Shown in pieces: positions 33,933 through 45,191 of a stretch of 64,000 nucleotides of DNA (position 1 is the first letter of the stretch; each line of letters opens with the position of its first letter). The notes beneath the pieces were generated by a model, which saw only the letters and a list, made by a program, of their open reading frames with translations, was not told the origin of the DNA and made no database searches. The translations under genes and the position numbers were made by a program. The stretch is from Ophiura sarsii (Eukaryota; Echinodermata; Ophiuroidea; Amphilepidida; Ophiuridae), in NCBI GenBank assembly GCA_035610835.1, contig CM069441.1:81143848-81207847 (forward strand), read 5' to 3'.

Positions 33933-33942
33933 ATCGTAGGTA

Positions 33943-34499
33943 AAGTAGCAAGAATCCAAATTGATTCCCGTGGATAATCTGTCTAACACACTATTCGAAT
34001 GGAGGAGAATCCATAGATTTTAGCCAAACATCTGACCCTGTACTATTTTAATTTAAAAACAAAATTATTGCAGCTTGAATAGATAATGGGGTGATCAGGT
34101 TTCCATTATGGATTGCTGGTCACATTTGTTATGTTATCAATAAATTAACATTATTACATAGATATTATACACGCAAGACATGCTAGATCATACATACAAA
34201 TTAAAGAATAAAAGACTTGTAATTTTGCATAAATTATTTGATCATAAAAATAATAAACAAATAAATAAAGACATTTGTCATAACCATTCCATTTCAATGA
34301 TTGGTGTTGCTTCAAGAAATGTCAAGGCAGTCCTATGTGAGTTTATAAATAGAGATTTTATGGCTTACAAATTTTTAAAACTTTGTGTTAGAGATGATAG
34401 GTTTGCCATAGTCTTTAAAAAGTGAGAAGATTGTTTGGTTTGGTATTTGCGTGCCCTTATATAATTACTTTAATAAACAAGCTAAATTAGTGTTACCAT
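33943..34499. other. AT-rich spacer
   Basis: An 81-codon plus-strand frame (34180-34425) is Lys/Asn/Ile-rich as expected from AT-rich DNA and shows no domain. I do not call it a gene. Confidence 0.4.
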
Positions 34500-34890
34500 C
34501 TCCTAGTTAACATTATGTCTATTGCTATCTTCCAAAATGACCTAATGCATCTTAATTCTTGATATCTTCGGAAAGTGGCATAATGTGTATTGCTATTGTC
34601 GGAAGATAACACAAATATGTGTCGCTATCTTCTGAAGATAGCATTGTGCCGTGTAATACTATCTTTTGAAAATGGCATTAATGTGGTATACTAACTTCTG
34701 AAGATAGCGTGGTGTTGTGTAATTCTATCTTCGGAAGATAGCATAAATTGTATGCGATATTATCTTCTGAAGATAGCATTAATGTGTTATACTATCTTCT
34801 GAAGATTGCATCGTGTTGTATAATTTACTATCTTTTGAATATAGCATTATGTTATTGTGTGATGCTATCTTCTGAAGATAGCATAATGCG
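34500..34890. repeat. Array of palindromic GCTATCTTCTGAAGATAGC units
   Basis: About nine to ten units contain TATCTTCTGAAGATAGCA, a near-perfect palindrome, spaced by 15-25 bases of variable TTGTGT-type sequence. Each unit could form a 9-bp cruciform stem. Related words occur at 18835-19330 and 48285. Confidence 0.8.
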
Positions 34891-35664
34891 GCCTCTTTTG
34901 TAATGATGTTTTGGACTGTCATGATTGTCAAGAAACTCCCTTCTGATTTGAACATTCCATCAATGTCCTACCTGAAATCTCTCTTTATATTCAATTACCT
35001 TCCTCTGTGCATTGACATTAGTATGCTTCTCATTGGTTGCAATCATAAGTCAAAACCACCATTCTTGTAACAAATTGGGCAATTACTGTGTACTGCCTGA
35101 TCCATACACTACTTTGTGTTTGGTACATTGTGCTTAAACCGAACTTAGTATGTACTGTGGCTTTTACTTCATCTCATGCACAACTCCAATTGGCTATTGT
35201 ATTTACTAATTTGATCAAAAAAAATGAATACGCACATGTAGAAGACAGGTCTACGATATGTACAAACATTACTTCACACAGAGGAGGTGAATTGACTTTA
35301 AAAGTGGATATTTTCGCGCTACATTTATTTTTGCGCTTTTTGCACTCGAACCAAAAATAATATCACACAAATATATTTCTTTTGTGTATAGGTCTATGTG
35401 TTGAAACTACAAATCATGAATTTAAAAACAAATGTGCGATGAATTAATCACACACAAATTACCACTTTTACAGTATAAGAAACTTCCATGAAAGAGTAAC
35501 ACTTGCATTTTCTTGTTAAAGCAGCCCACAAACAGTACGGTATACAATTTTTTCATGGAAATCATTAAAATTCCAGATATCTCACCATCAATTCTACCAT
35601 GGAATTATGCGTAAGTAAATAGTCTTAACCCCTTTGGTTGGATAATTTGTTAGATGGCAGTGCT

Positions 35665-35729
35665 TTACTCATCACGTCCAGCCCAAAAGTAGGAATCGTC
35701 TGGAACAGCTTGAAGAGTAGATTTCAAAC
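35665..35729 (-). CDS. Speedy exon 6 (terminal)
   Basis: 65 bases with acceptor TTTCCATTCAG|GT. In the phase left by exon 5 it encodes [20 protein letters not shown] and a stop. Phase and a strong pyrimidine tract support it, but it is short and has no family signature, so it is the least certain exon. Confidence 0.6.
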
Positions 35730-38700
35730 CTGAATGGAAACAAAAATGATTATTCAAATTATAAGTAGCCTTATTCATAATGGGAAATTGATAACAAGGA
35801 ATGACATTGTTTTAAATGAACACAAGCGCAGTTTAAGTTTGTTTGCAAAGGGGTGTGAGCATGGGGGTTCTCACATATGTAAGGAATGCAGGTATGTGCC
35901 CCTTAACCCTATCCAGTAAAGCTAGTTTTTTGTGCGTGTCGGGGGGAGGGGGGAAAAAGTGCTATTTTTTTAACCCGAAAAATCACCCAGCAACCCCCGG
36001 GATTCGATCGCGGGACCATCCGCACCAAAGTCTGTCCCTCTACCAACTGAGCTAACTCCCTAGCGGCTATGCGGCCACAAACTCCGTGGCCACATATGCC
36101 TGCGGTAGGTGACGTCATCGCGGCAATGCAGCAGCACGTGCCTGGAGATAGTTTCTGGCAGTGAGATTTAGTGAGATTCAGTGGGGTTAGGGTTATTGCA
36201 CATAAAAAATTGACATTTATTAATGGGTCGCCTTTTTGCACACATTACTTAAACATGGGGTATGATTAGTGCTGGCAAACCCTGAACAAGGGTCCCAAAA
36301 AACAAACAAAAACATGGTCCCAAATTGCAAAATCTACACATAAAAACTACAAATCAGCCATTTTATTTTTTAGGTACAAACCAGTAACACACCCCGAAAT
36401 TGAGATTCTCCTTTTCAGAGTTAAATTTCTTTTTTTAATGAAACCAGTGTTCAAGAGTTTCATAAACCATTATGCCAGCTACAATCAAGGGGAAAAAGGT
36501 TGGCACACTTTGTCCTAATTTTTGCATGTTGCGTGCTCTGGCAGAATGTCACAGAATACAAGAACAAGATTCATCCATTGTGATTTTATTTATATAATGC
36601 CGTGAGTATCATGGAATCTGTGGCAAAATATTTTAGGCATTCTCTTATTTCCGTTTTATACATGAAAAACATAAGGTCGGCCTTCAGAAAATAAATTTTA
36701 TTTTATCAAAATTGGGATAATTTTTTGGAGGGGTCGGCAAGTTTTATGCGGGTCGGTCGGGTAACCGGAAACAAACATTTATTTTTATTTGCCCTTACAA
36801 GACTTTTATTTTTTAAAAGTTAAGTTGGTTGTCCAAAATATTTATATCAGTGAACTGCAATCGGCAACTTCATTTCTAACAACTGAATTGGCCCCATTTT
36901 TAGATCATCCATGGCCTATTCTCCTATTCTGTACGAACTCAAAATAAAAGAAAGAAAAGAATACGTTATAGGTCCACAATATACCTACCATGCATGTCAA
37001 AGCTACCAGGCACTATTTGCAGTGGCTGAATTTGTTTACTATCACCTCTCTCGAAAATGTCGATTTCTTCCATGCCACTGTCTGTAGATGCATCGCTACA
37101 AGATGACAGGTAGATACACTCCTCACAGGCAGGACTCTCACACGGAGATGGTATGCAGTAAGCAAAACTACCGGTCTTGGCGCAGAGATCACAGTGAACT
37201 GGAGATCCGTTTGGTCCTATCGGCACAAAGCTGTCATCGTCGTCCATGCCGTATCGTCTGATGGCGCCAGCATGATGCTCCTGGCGATGTCTCTGCCAGA
37301 TTAAGTTGTCAGGATATAGAGACATGACCTGTTTAAATAATTATCAAATAGACATTAAATATTAGCAATTGATGTTTGTGTGTTTTTTAATTATAAATGT
37401 GTTATGGAAGATGCAGCACTTATTCTACCACAGCATACTAAGTGTAAATTAATACAAAAGTGCAGTCCCCATACCCCATTGGTGGAGTGGAATAGAACTG
37501 CACACCTTTGAGCCGAACAATGTGCACATCCGATTGCCCAATTGGATCTTTACTAGAAGTTCAATTTTGAAGGAATTTTACACATTTTCAGACAAAATAA
37601 CTCAAAGTGAAAGCTATCAAACTTTAAACTGTTTAATCTTGTCATCGTTTATAGAACATTTTGCTCTAGGAACGGTTCTCTCATTTTTTCAATTTGTTAA
37701 AATCTATTACCTGATGGCAAGTTACTTTTTGGAGCACTGTATATTAAATTACACTGGGTAAAATACAAGAAACCCCAACATAAATTACCTCTTCACAACA
37801 GATGCGACTCACTGCAGCCCTGTAGTCAATGGCACGCAGAAGTTTATCTCGCTTCTTCAAGAAACCTGTGTACCTGCTACGCCAGTTCTTGCCAAGAGCC
37901 CAGGGAAAGATCTCATACTTGTACTCCTCTTCATCTTCTTCCATATCACTGGCCAAATACCTGATGGGTTCAATGCGACATTAGAGTCATCAGATTTATG
38001 GGTGCAAACACAAACAAAATATCCATTCATACATTAGTGTCGATTCCCCCGAATGACGTCTTGAAATTGGATATGAATGGACCCTAACATGTGTTATAAT
38101 CCCTCGTTAGGTTACAAAACAAATCAGCACAAACAGGCTCACAGCACACACACTGTAAAAGGCTCTGTTCGCAACGTGAGCTCCGCTTTCCAGGATAGTG
38201 ATCATTCAGACAAATTCCATTAATTTTCAAAAAAATTCCAGGCCCTTAAGCGAGCCTCGGATTCCACGCAGTAAGACGCTATGCTCTCTGGGTAGCCCAG
38301 GACGGTAATCATAATCATATTTATGTACAAATGTACACATTTTCAGTCATCTGTTATTATTGATAAAAATTCAAATTGTTGTTTTTGTTTGTTGCATTTT
38401 TATTGCTGAGTGAAAATAGCTTTTAACACTGTTGATATAATAAGAGGTAGATTTATAAAAATGTATACTTGGCCGCTTTTTTGAACTCTCAGTCAATAAA
38501 GTATTATTAACATGATCAAATGGGAAAGTTTGTCATTGGGCTACGGTTTTTATTTCATTTGGTTCATTAAAACATTTTATAGTGCTATATAAAGTACAAC
38601 TTCATGGGTCTACAATTTGTTAATATGTATCAAAAATTCAAAATATGCAGGAAATGACCCCTCAACACTTTCAAAGATATTCTGGGGCCACCCCAAACCT

Positions 38701-41700
38701 TCCTGATTGTAAATTGTACCCCTATCTGAGACTGAGAGGGCTGGATATGGGACTGTACTTGGTCTGAAAATTGACCCACCCCATCACCCACACATTTTTT
38801 TTCTCGCTGTTCCTTGGCCATTTGGAATTTTTCAATTTGATTCCCTGGAATTTGGATGTGTGGTGAATGATTCCATAATATAGTACTTTAACTTACAATG
38901 CTATAAAGAAGTTGAGTCTGGTGTACTGTCTTGGGGTATATTTGGCTCTCTTGAAGTATGTGAAAACCATAGCCAACAGGAACTGCAAATATTAAGATGA
39001 AAATTCAACAATAGATCAGGATGCTACATTGTAGCGTCAAAGGTCTCTCACAAAGGACCACTCTAAGTTTCTTTTGTTAAGGGAGATGTCAACCCTTTTT
39101 TATGAATTTTATCAAGCACTGTAACTTTTAAACTAATAATGTAATGTACATAAAAGTATACAATTTATAAATGAAGTTAAGCCTAATTTTTTTTTTTTTG
39201 ATTGGCGGCGTTACCCGACCGACCCTATTTTTACCGCCGACCCTAAACATTTTTTCTTTTTTTTTGTGAGAAAAAGAAGAAAAAAACACCCCAAAAAAAA
39301 AAATGTGTCAGAGAAACAGTGAAAATGTGTATTTGTGCCATTTGTTTATGTCTGTATGGTATATGTGTGCTGGTATATAAAATTTCATAGACGTTTTATA
39401 GATTAAATCCGACCTACCTACCCTATTTTTTTCTCTCCATGTTACGCCAATCAAACTTCTTCTTTTTAAGGCCTTAGTCATAGAATCCACTTTTGGTATC
39501 AAATTTCACAACAAATTATTTTTTATCACAAAAATCACATTTTTGGCACTTTTTGGTCAATATTTTCAAAACAAACAAACTTTAAGCTGAAAAAAAAAAG
39601 CGCTCCTCGTTAATTGACTTTTCACCAAAATCATATTAAAAGATGATTTTGGTGAAATTTTGGAATTTTTAATCAAAAACTGATTTTGTTAGGTTGTCTG
39701 AAAAAATGTTGCGCCAAAAAAAGTTATTTTTGGGCAAAAATGTAAAAATCACTATTTTTTAGTATTTTTAGTAAAATTTGATACCAAAAATGGATTCTCC
39801 CACTCATTTCATTAAAAAAATGTAGGGGAGAGTGGGGTAGGTTGGAACGCGGGGTTAGTTGAAACATTGAGATTTTCCTAAAAACCAACAATTAATTTCT
39901 AGAAACACTGCCATCAGGTGGTGTGCAAAAGCAACCCCCACATACCACATTGCCTACAGCACATGGGTCTCAGTCTTCTTAGAGTTAGAAAGGTAAGTTT
40001 GATTTTTCAACTTTTGACTAAATTTTTTGACATTAAGAAATTTTGTATTATCTCTATGATGTTTGTAGATTCATGTGGCTATATTTTTGGTATGTTAGGC
40101 TCTTATACTAAGCTACAAAATAGGTGTGCAGTTGTATGCCATGTTTTGCACAATAAGCTTAAACATCTGCCATGTGCTCTCGGGGTTAGTTGAAACATTG
40201 GGCATGGGGTTTATTGGAACACTTAAATGTGGTACATCCTTAAGGTTCTGAACCTGAAATATTGTTTTGGAAACAAATAGTTAGGCGTACAATTTGTAAC
40301 AATAGTAAACAACTTTATAACCATTGAACTTGAAGTCTACATCGTCTTTTCAGCTAATCTCACCGTAGCCCCCTTGAGACACCTACAGACTTCAGTGACT
40401 GCAAAAGGTCTCAAGCAGACTCCGAAGAAGACTAACTAAAAGACTGTGTATCCTTAATTGAGTGTTGTTGATTGTTGTTGTTGATCATTAGGGCATGCCA
40501 TATTGATTTTTAAATTGATTTTTAAAATCATTTAACAACAGTTGTAAGTAGTTACAGTGTAGTTTTTAAGTAACCACACACCATGTTCCAACTAACCCCA
40601 TGCCATGTTCCAACTAACCCCATGCATGGGGTTAGTTGAAACAGCTGAGATAACTTTTTCAAAGTGGATTATTTTAATAAACATAAACAAGTCTTAAAAT
40701 TTTATTATGCTGTATTTGTAACACACAGATGTATGCTTGAACTGATATAGTGATTAAATCCTGAATCAATTTTAATTGCGTTATAGAGTCATTTTTCTGA
40801 AAAATGTTCCAACATACCCCACTCTCCCCTATACTTTCATCATATTTATGTACATCACATTTATAGTATAAAAGTTACAGTGCTTGATAAATTTGGCGCA
40901 AAAAAGGTTGACACCTCCCTTAAACATGTTAAATGTTATAATCTTCTGACATTTGTAACATACATTATACATAAATTTATCTCTCAAATAAACTATTTAG
41001 AATGTTCAGCAAAAACATATTCTGCTGGGGAAGAAACCGCTAATAAACGCTAAGTTCGCCCAGTAGAAACAGGCAGAACCCGGCAATAATCTGTATTTTT
41101 GGTAATCCCAAAAACCTTCACAAACCAGGTTTGGAACCGGCAATAATCGGCAATAAACCCAATAGAAACAGAAAGGCGATTCTTAGCGGTTTGCGCCTTG
41201 AACCGTGTCACGCTGGGTTATACACACTATTGTGAAGCAATCTTTTTCAGGTGCGGTGGCATTGTTTGGTTTTACAAAAGGTCAAATGTCGTGGCCCATC
41301 GACTAGGATCGATAAACTTAGCGGTAACTTTTCGCGAGTAGAAACAGGGGGGATTAAAAACTGACCGATTGAAACTTAGCGTTTACTTTTTGCAGTGCCC
41401 CAGCAGAAAAACGCTCTATGTTGATGTGACAAACAAATAGTCTGAGAATCTTAAATTCCAAGAATCTTATTTATACTTGTATGAATTTATCTCTGAGACT
41501 AAGACAAAACACATAAATCTTGTTGATATAAGCAACATCAATAAGATTAAGAATACAAATATAAAAATAAGATCAATAATCAGTAAAAGATTTCACACAA
41601 AATGCATTAGTAGACGGATGGAATAACATCCTTGTCCAAAGAACTAAATCTAGAGGATATTACAAAAAATATGCAACTTACAATATGGTCCAATATCAAT

Positions 41701-44700
41701 GGACAATTACACATGTAATAAAAAGACGCAACTTACAAGTCGGCAATATGGTCCAATATCAATAGACAATTTACACATGTAATCGATTTTGCCTTCTACT
41801 ACTGCAAGGAAACTAATGAACCAATATAGGGAAATATGTGACCTTTCACATCTTAGGCATGTTGGAGACCAGACTCCAATTTGAGTTACACATATCAGCT
41901 GAAAGAGTACATTTTAACTAAGCTTTAAAATGATATCTAATTGTAGAAGGAAATTGGACTTTCAAAAATCATATTTGTTTATTTTTATTTTCTTTATATT
42001 TCACCAACTTTTATTGGCTTCTATTTCAAAACTGGGCTAAACTGATTGGTGTAACATTTTTACTTAATTTCGCCGAGTAACAAAATATTCAATTACAAAA
42101 TTATAAAAATTACAAAGAAATACTTGTTCAAATAAAGATCAAGAGAAATATTCTATTCCAATCAAATTGTAAAAATCCCCCAAATTGATCTACTGAATCT
42201 CAATGAGTTTTAGATTTAATTGAAAGTTTTTAATCAATCTAGAATTGAGAGACCTTACCTTATCAGCAACCTTAGCACAACTATCCATCCACAAGAAATC
42301 CTGAATGACATCATCCTCTAAAAAGTAAAGAATAAAATAATTTGTACAATACATAATGTAGCTGCTCTGGTTGTTGTATGAAAGGTGTAGACCTAAGATT
42401 TGTATGTGTAATTGTGTATGTGTAATTGTGTACAATATCACTGAATCACTCTCACATTAATTTTCATTTCACTACCTAAAGGAACCCAGTGCTATTCATG
42501 AAACCAAGCATTATATATGGTAGGAAAATAATTATCTAATGTATATTGACCAGTTTAATTGAACACAGAATTATAATATTTAATAAAAGGAATTTAAACT
42601 GCACATCCGCAACCTGAAATTTGAAATTCGCGCCCGGTTGTTAGTGCTGATGGGATAGCTATACCAGTGGCGTACCAACCTGGGGGTAGGGGGGCAAGTT
42701 GCCCCCCTGGCTCCAAATACCGGGACGCTAAATTCCCAATACCGGGACGCTAAATTTGCATAAGAAAAAAAACTAGGGCCGAAAACATTGAGGACTTGGT
42801 ACTTTTGTGCTTTTTGGACTGCGAAATTTTGTTACTGTGCGAAATTTTGTGTCCGTGCAAAATATTTTGACCGTGCGAATTTTTTTGACCGTGCACATTT
42901 TTGTTGACCCTACCCCCCCCCCCCACTTACGTGAAATTGACGAGGTGACTGACTGTGAAAAAAATTGGGGCAACCTTTTACGAAAATTTACGCCACTACC
43001 GGGACGACATACTTCTGCCCCCCCCCTGGCTCACATGCCGCGGTACGTGCCTGAGCTATACCCAATATCGTGACATCATCGTTGCTAAATCTGCCTCATC
43101 AGCAAACAGGTCTTTGCACGTAATCACGCAGGAATTCAATGCATAAATAATTAAAAAAATCAATAAAAGAAACGGAGATGTGGAAATCTCGTAACTGTTT
43201 TGTCATAACTTCGATCAATAAGGCGACGTTCATACAGGTGATTTTTTCTTCTTTCTAAATCTGATTTGGTCTTAACGCGGAACTTTTAAAAACTGTATTA
43301 CGGATGTGATCTGTATAATAATAATGCTATGTATATGAGCGCTAAAGTTCAATGGCAAGGATTTCCTTTAAGATAATTTGCGTACTGTCACAGCAAAAGG
43401 TTGCAGTTGTCGGTAAAATGGATTTTGAGATATTGATAATTGATGGAATAATAAAAGGCATGGAAATCACAAAGAGTATTGTACCTTATCATTTTTCTTC
43501 ATAGAATCAGAAACACAAAGGTGTCATTTTGAAGCATTCAAAAAGCTTCTTTGTCGGTATTAACCCTAACCCCCCTGAGTGCTAAAAAATGCTAATCCTA
43601 AGTCCCTCTTAGGATTCCTCTTAGGATTCTTAAAACGCATGCGCCGTCGGTTTTCGATGACGTAGTCAACCGAGCCTATATAGTGAGCGCAGTATACTGC
43701 GCGAATGTGTAGCTGAGGGACGTGGCTTAGTAGGTGGGACGTGGGGCTTGAGAACGGAGGGTCTCCAGATCGAATCCCGGCAGGTTCCCGGATATTTAGT
43801 TGGCGTTTTTTCCTCGAAAATCGTGATCCCGGTCAAAAACCCTAAACCGGGGTTAGGTTTATGGGAAGTGTCAACCCTTTTATTTTGATGATCAGAGTTT
43901 CAGAATATCGAATAAAAGTACATACAAATATGGGCATATTATTATTATAACAATGCCTCAGAGACCCGTAATAAAGCAAAGTAAAAGTAGAAGAAAAAGA
44001 AAGTAAAAGGGGCGGAAAAGGAGAAAAAAGAAAACACTACAAGAATGTGCACACTATATAATTGGAGATTGAATTTGACTCCTGTAGGCTGTTGTAGTGT
44101 ATACCTAATTATAGGCATATGAATTGGATAGGCCATATAGGAATCATTGGTGGGTTTTTTTAGTTTGTAGGCATGTAAGAAAATGCCAAAATTACTGCTT
44201 CAGAGACTAGGTATAGTATGAATTTATGAATAAAAATTGAACGAACACCACGCACGCAGCACAAAGATGATCACGCCTGAAATTGTCAGGCTTAATGGTT
44301 GTGCGGCGTGCGCACTTCACGCAATGTACGCAAAACGCTGCTCCAATGTGTCTGTTCAATTATAAATTTGACTAGATAATTGAACGAACACATTGTTGAA
44401 GCAGCTTTTTGCGTAGGCCTTGGCCTACATTGAGTGAAGAGCGCTTGATATGACTCATGAGCGTGGACATTTCTGGCGCGAACGTCTTTGTGCTGCGTGC
44501 GTGGTGTACATTCAATTTGTAATCATACTAGCCTAACTAGGCCTAGACCTATAATAAATTGTAGGCTAGGCCTATACTTGTTGGCCCTTTCCAGCTTACG
44601 TAAACAGTCTAACTTCAAAAAGGCAGGCTAAGATAAGAATAAGATTAAGCATGTTAATTTAAGATAGGCCTGCCCTAGGCCCTAGCTAGGGATAGGCTAC

Positions 44701-45191
44701 TTACCAAATAACTTGAAAAATGCCGACAGTTCTGCAGCAGAAATTAGCATGGTTTCATTTCTCATTCTCTTAGGTGGGCTACACAATTCTATTGTTGACA
44801 TTTTTCTGTTCAATGATGAAGTTTGTAGTGCATGCTCTTCACTGCATTTACATTCTTTTTTGTCGACATTAGACTTAGTGGTGATGGCCGGCAAAACTTC
44901 TGATTCGTGTCTTCGTTTACCGGAGAACTGAGGTGGGCCCATCTGGCATTTCAAAGCAGTGTCTCTCATCATTTTATTTTTAACACGCATATTACCGTCA
45001 ATGACTAACACGGGAGAAGCAGAAGTCAAGCAAATGATCTTGGTCAAACAAAGTGCAATCAAATCTAAATCCACTGACGACTGTGAATCTCCAAAAACGG
45101 GCGATGTCAATTTTAACTGTTGTCGAACTTGCACTTGTTGTGAATATGATGGGCTGTGCCTGTGGTGGTGAACGGCAAGGCAAATCCCCAT
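35665..45191 (-). CDS. Speedy/RINGO cell-cycle regulator (six exons)
   Basis: Speedy/RINGO proteins bind CDK1/CDK2 and activate them without a cyclin and with little need for T-loop phosphorylation; known roles are oocyte maturation, G1/S and meiotic telomere attachment. Exons: 45191-44705, 42317-42259, 38982-38897, 37960-37789, 37328-36989, 35729-35665. All introns are GT-AG and all phases agree, giving 402 residues. The Ringo domain spans about 150-290 ([118 protein letters not shown]). Residues 1-150 are unique, with a possible nuclear signal SPPKRMR. The tail has a cysteine cluster ([20 protein letters not shown]). The start is the first ATG after an in-frame TGA. Introns 1 and 2 carry several MITEs. 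The ortholog within the family is not resolved. Confidence 0.92.
35996..36061 (-). mobile_element. tRNA-like head of a SINE in the last Speedy intron
   Basis: The minus strand reads GTTAGCTCAGTTGGTAGAG (A box/D arm) and 35 bases later GATCGAATCCC (B box/T arm). The anticodon arm does not fold cleanly, so it is not a working tRNA. The sequence after the B box (TTTTTCGGGTTAAAAA and a C/G tract) would be the SINE body. Confidence 0.6.
36989..37328 (-). CDS. Speedy exon 5
   Basis: 340 bases with acceptor TTTAAACAG|GTC and donor CATG|GTAGGT. Encodes the end of the Ringo domain ([16 protein letters not shown]), the cysteine cluster and an acidic segment. If the donor is not used, the frame would run six codons further to a TAA at 36966. 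Confidence 0.88.
37789..37960 (-). CDS. Speedy exon 4
   Basis: 172 bases with acceptor ACCCATCAG|G and donor GAG|GTAATT. Encodes [20 protein letters not shown] through [10 protein letters not shown], the most conserved stretch (EIFPWALGK). Confidence 0.93.
38897..38982 (-). CDS. Speedy exon 3
   Basis: 86 bases with acceptor ATATTTGCAG|TTC and donor CATT|GTAAGTT. Encodes [20 protein letters not shown] and TRLNFFIA, the helices packing on the CDK. Confidence 0.92.
39197..39456. mobile_element. MITE with TTTGATTGGCG ends, copy 2
   Basis: Inverted ends TTTGATTGGCG and CGCCAATCAAA enclose CCCGACCGACCCTATTTTT and CCGACCTACCCTATTTTTTT. Same family as 19465-19743. Nested in the TTAA element 39081-40919. 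Confidence 0.65.
39825..40829. mobile_element. TA-flanked element with GGGGTTAGTTGAAAC repeats
   Basis: TA on both sides. Inverted ends GGGGAGAGTGGGGTAGGTTG and the near-inverse AACATACCCCACTCTCCCC. GGGGTTAGTTGAAAC or its inverse recurs at about 39852, 40180, 40571, 40594 and 40625, resembling subterminal binding sites. No open transposase. Nested in the TTAA element. Confidence 0.7.
41019..41411. mobile_element. Possible MITE with TTCTGCTGGGG ends
   Basis: Left TTCTGCTGGGG and right CCCCAGCAGAA are inverted. Inner words (CGCTAAGTTCGCC / GATTGAAACTTAGCG) are only partly paired. Lies in Speedy intron 2. Target duplication not seen. Confidence 0.45.
42259..42317 (-). CDS. Speedy exon 2
   Basis: 59 bases with acceptor TACTTTTTAG|AG and donor AAG|GTAAGG. 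Joined to the G left by exon 1 it encodes [20 protein letters not shown], the signature helix of the family. Confidence 0.92.
42665..43053. mobile_element. hAT-like MITE in Speedy intron 1
   Basis: The 8-bp duplication AGCTATAC is at 42657-42664 and 43054-43061. Ends CAGTGGCGTACC and GGTACGTGCCTG. The interior shares TTTTTGGACTGCGAAATTTT, a C tract and GGGGCAACCTTTTACGAAAA with the copies at 4.3, 14.6 and 29.5 kb. Confidence 0.88.
43715..43860 (+). mobile_element. tRNA-derived SINE-like repeat in Speedy intron 1
   Basis: TGGCTTAGTAGGTGGGAC resembles an A box and AGATCGAATCCC, 44 bases on, a B box. A short T-rich tail with repeated AACCGGGGTTAGG-type words follows. It does not fold as a full tRNA. 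A weak relative with TTGTTCAAATCC is at 55881. Confidence 0.5.
44236..44516. mobile_element. Palindromic MITE in Speedy intron 1
   Basis: Outer arms ATTGAACGAACACCACGCAC and its inverse (44497-44516) are matched. An inner pair (GCAAAACGCTGCTCCAATGT and ACATTGTTGAAGCAGCTTTT) makes almost the whole 281 bases self-complementary. Confidence 0.75.
44705..45191 (-). CDS. Speedy exon 1
   Basis: Encodes residues 1-162 plus one base and ends at donor G|GTAAGTAG. It covers the variable N-terminus and the beginning of the Ringo domain ([10 protein letters not shown]). Upstream the frame closes at a TGA near 45220, so ATG 45191 is the first possible start in this exon; a 5' exon with an earlier start cannot be excluded. 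Confidence 0.85.

Larger units (their letters stand above)
39081..40919. mobile_element. TTAA element, family D copy 1, in Speedy intron 2
   Basis: TTAA at 39077-39080 and 40920-40923. Ends GGGAGATGTCAACCC and GGTTGACACCTCCC, with inverted similarity running further (ATCAAGCACTGTAACTTTTA). Two other elements lie inside (39197-39456 and 39825-40829). No transposase. Relative at 50175-51272. Confidence 0.85.

Noticed and set aside
34180..34425. 81-codon plus-strand frame
   Set aside because: Lys/Asn/Ile bias of AT-rich DNA, no motif, no splice context.
35996..36061. Functional tRNA gene
   Set aside because: A and B boxes are present but the anticodon and acceptor stems do not pair, so it is called a SINE head.
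44713..45171. Plus-strand frames opposite Speedy exon 1
   Set aside because: The minus-strand exon continues into a recognised Ringo domain with correct splice phase, so these are shadows.
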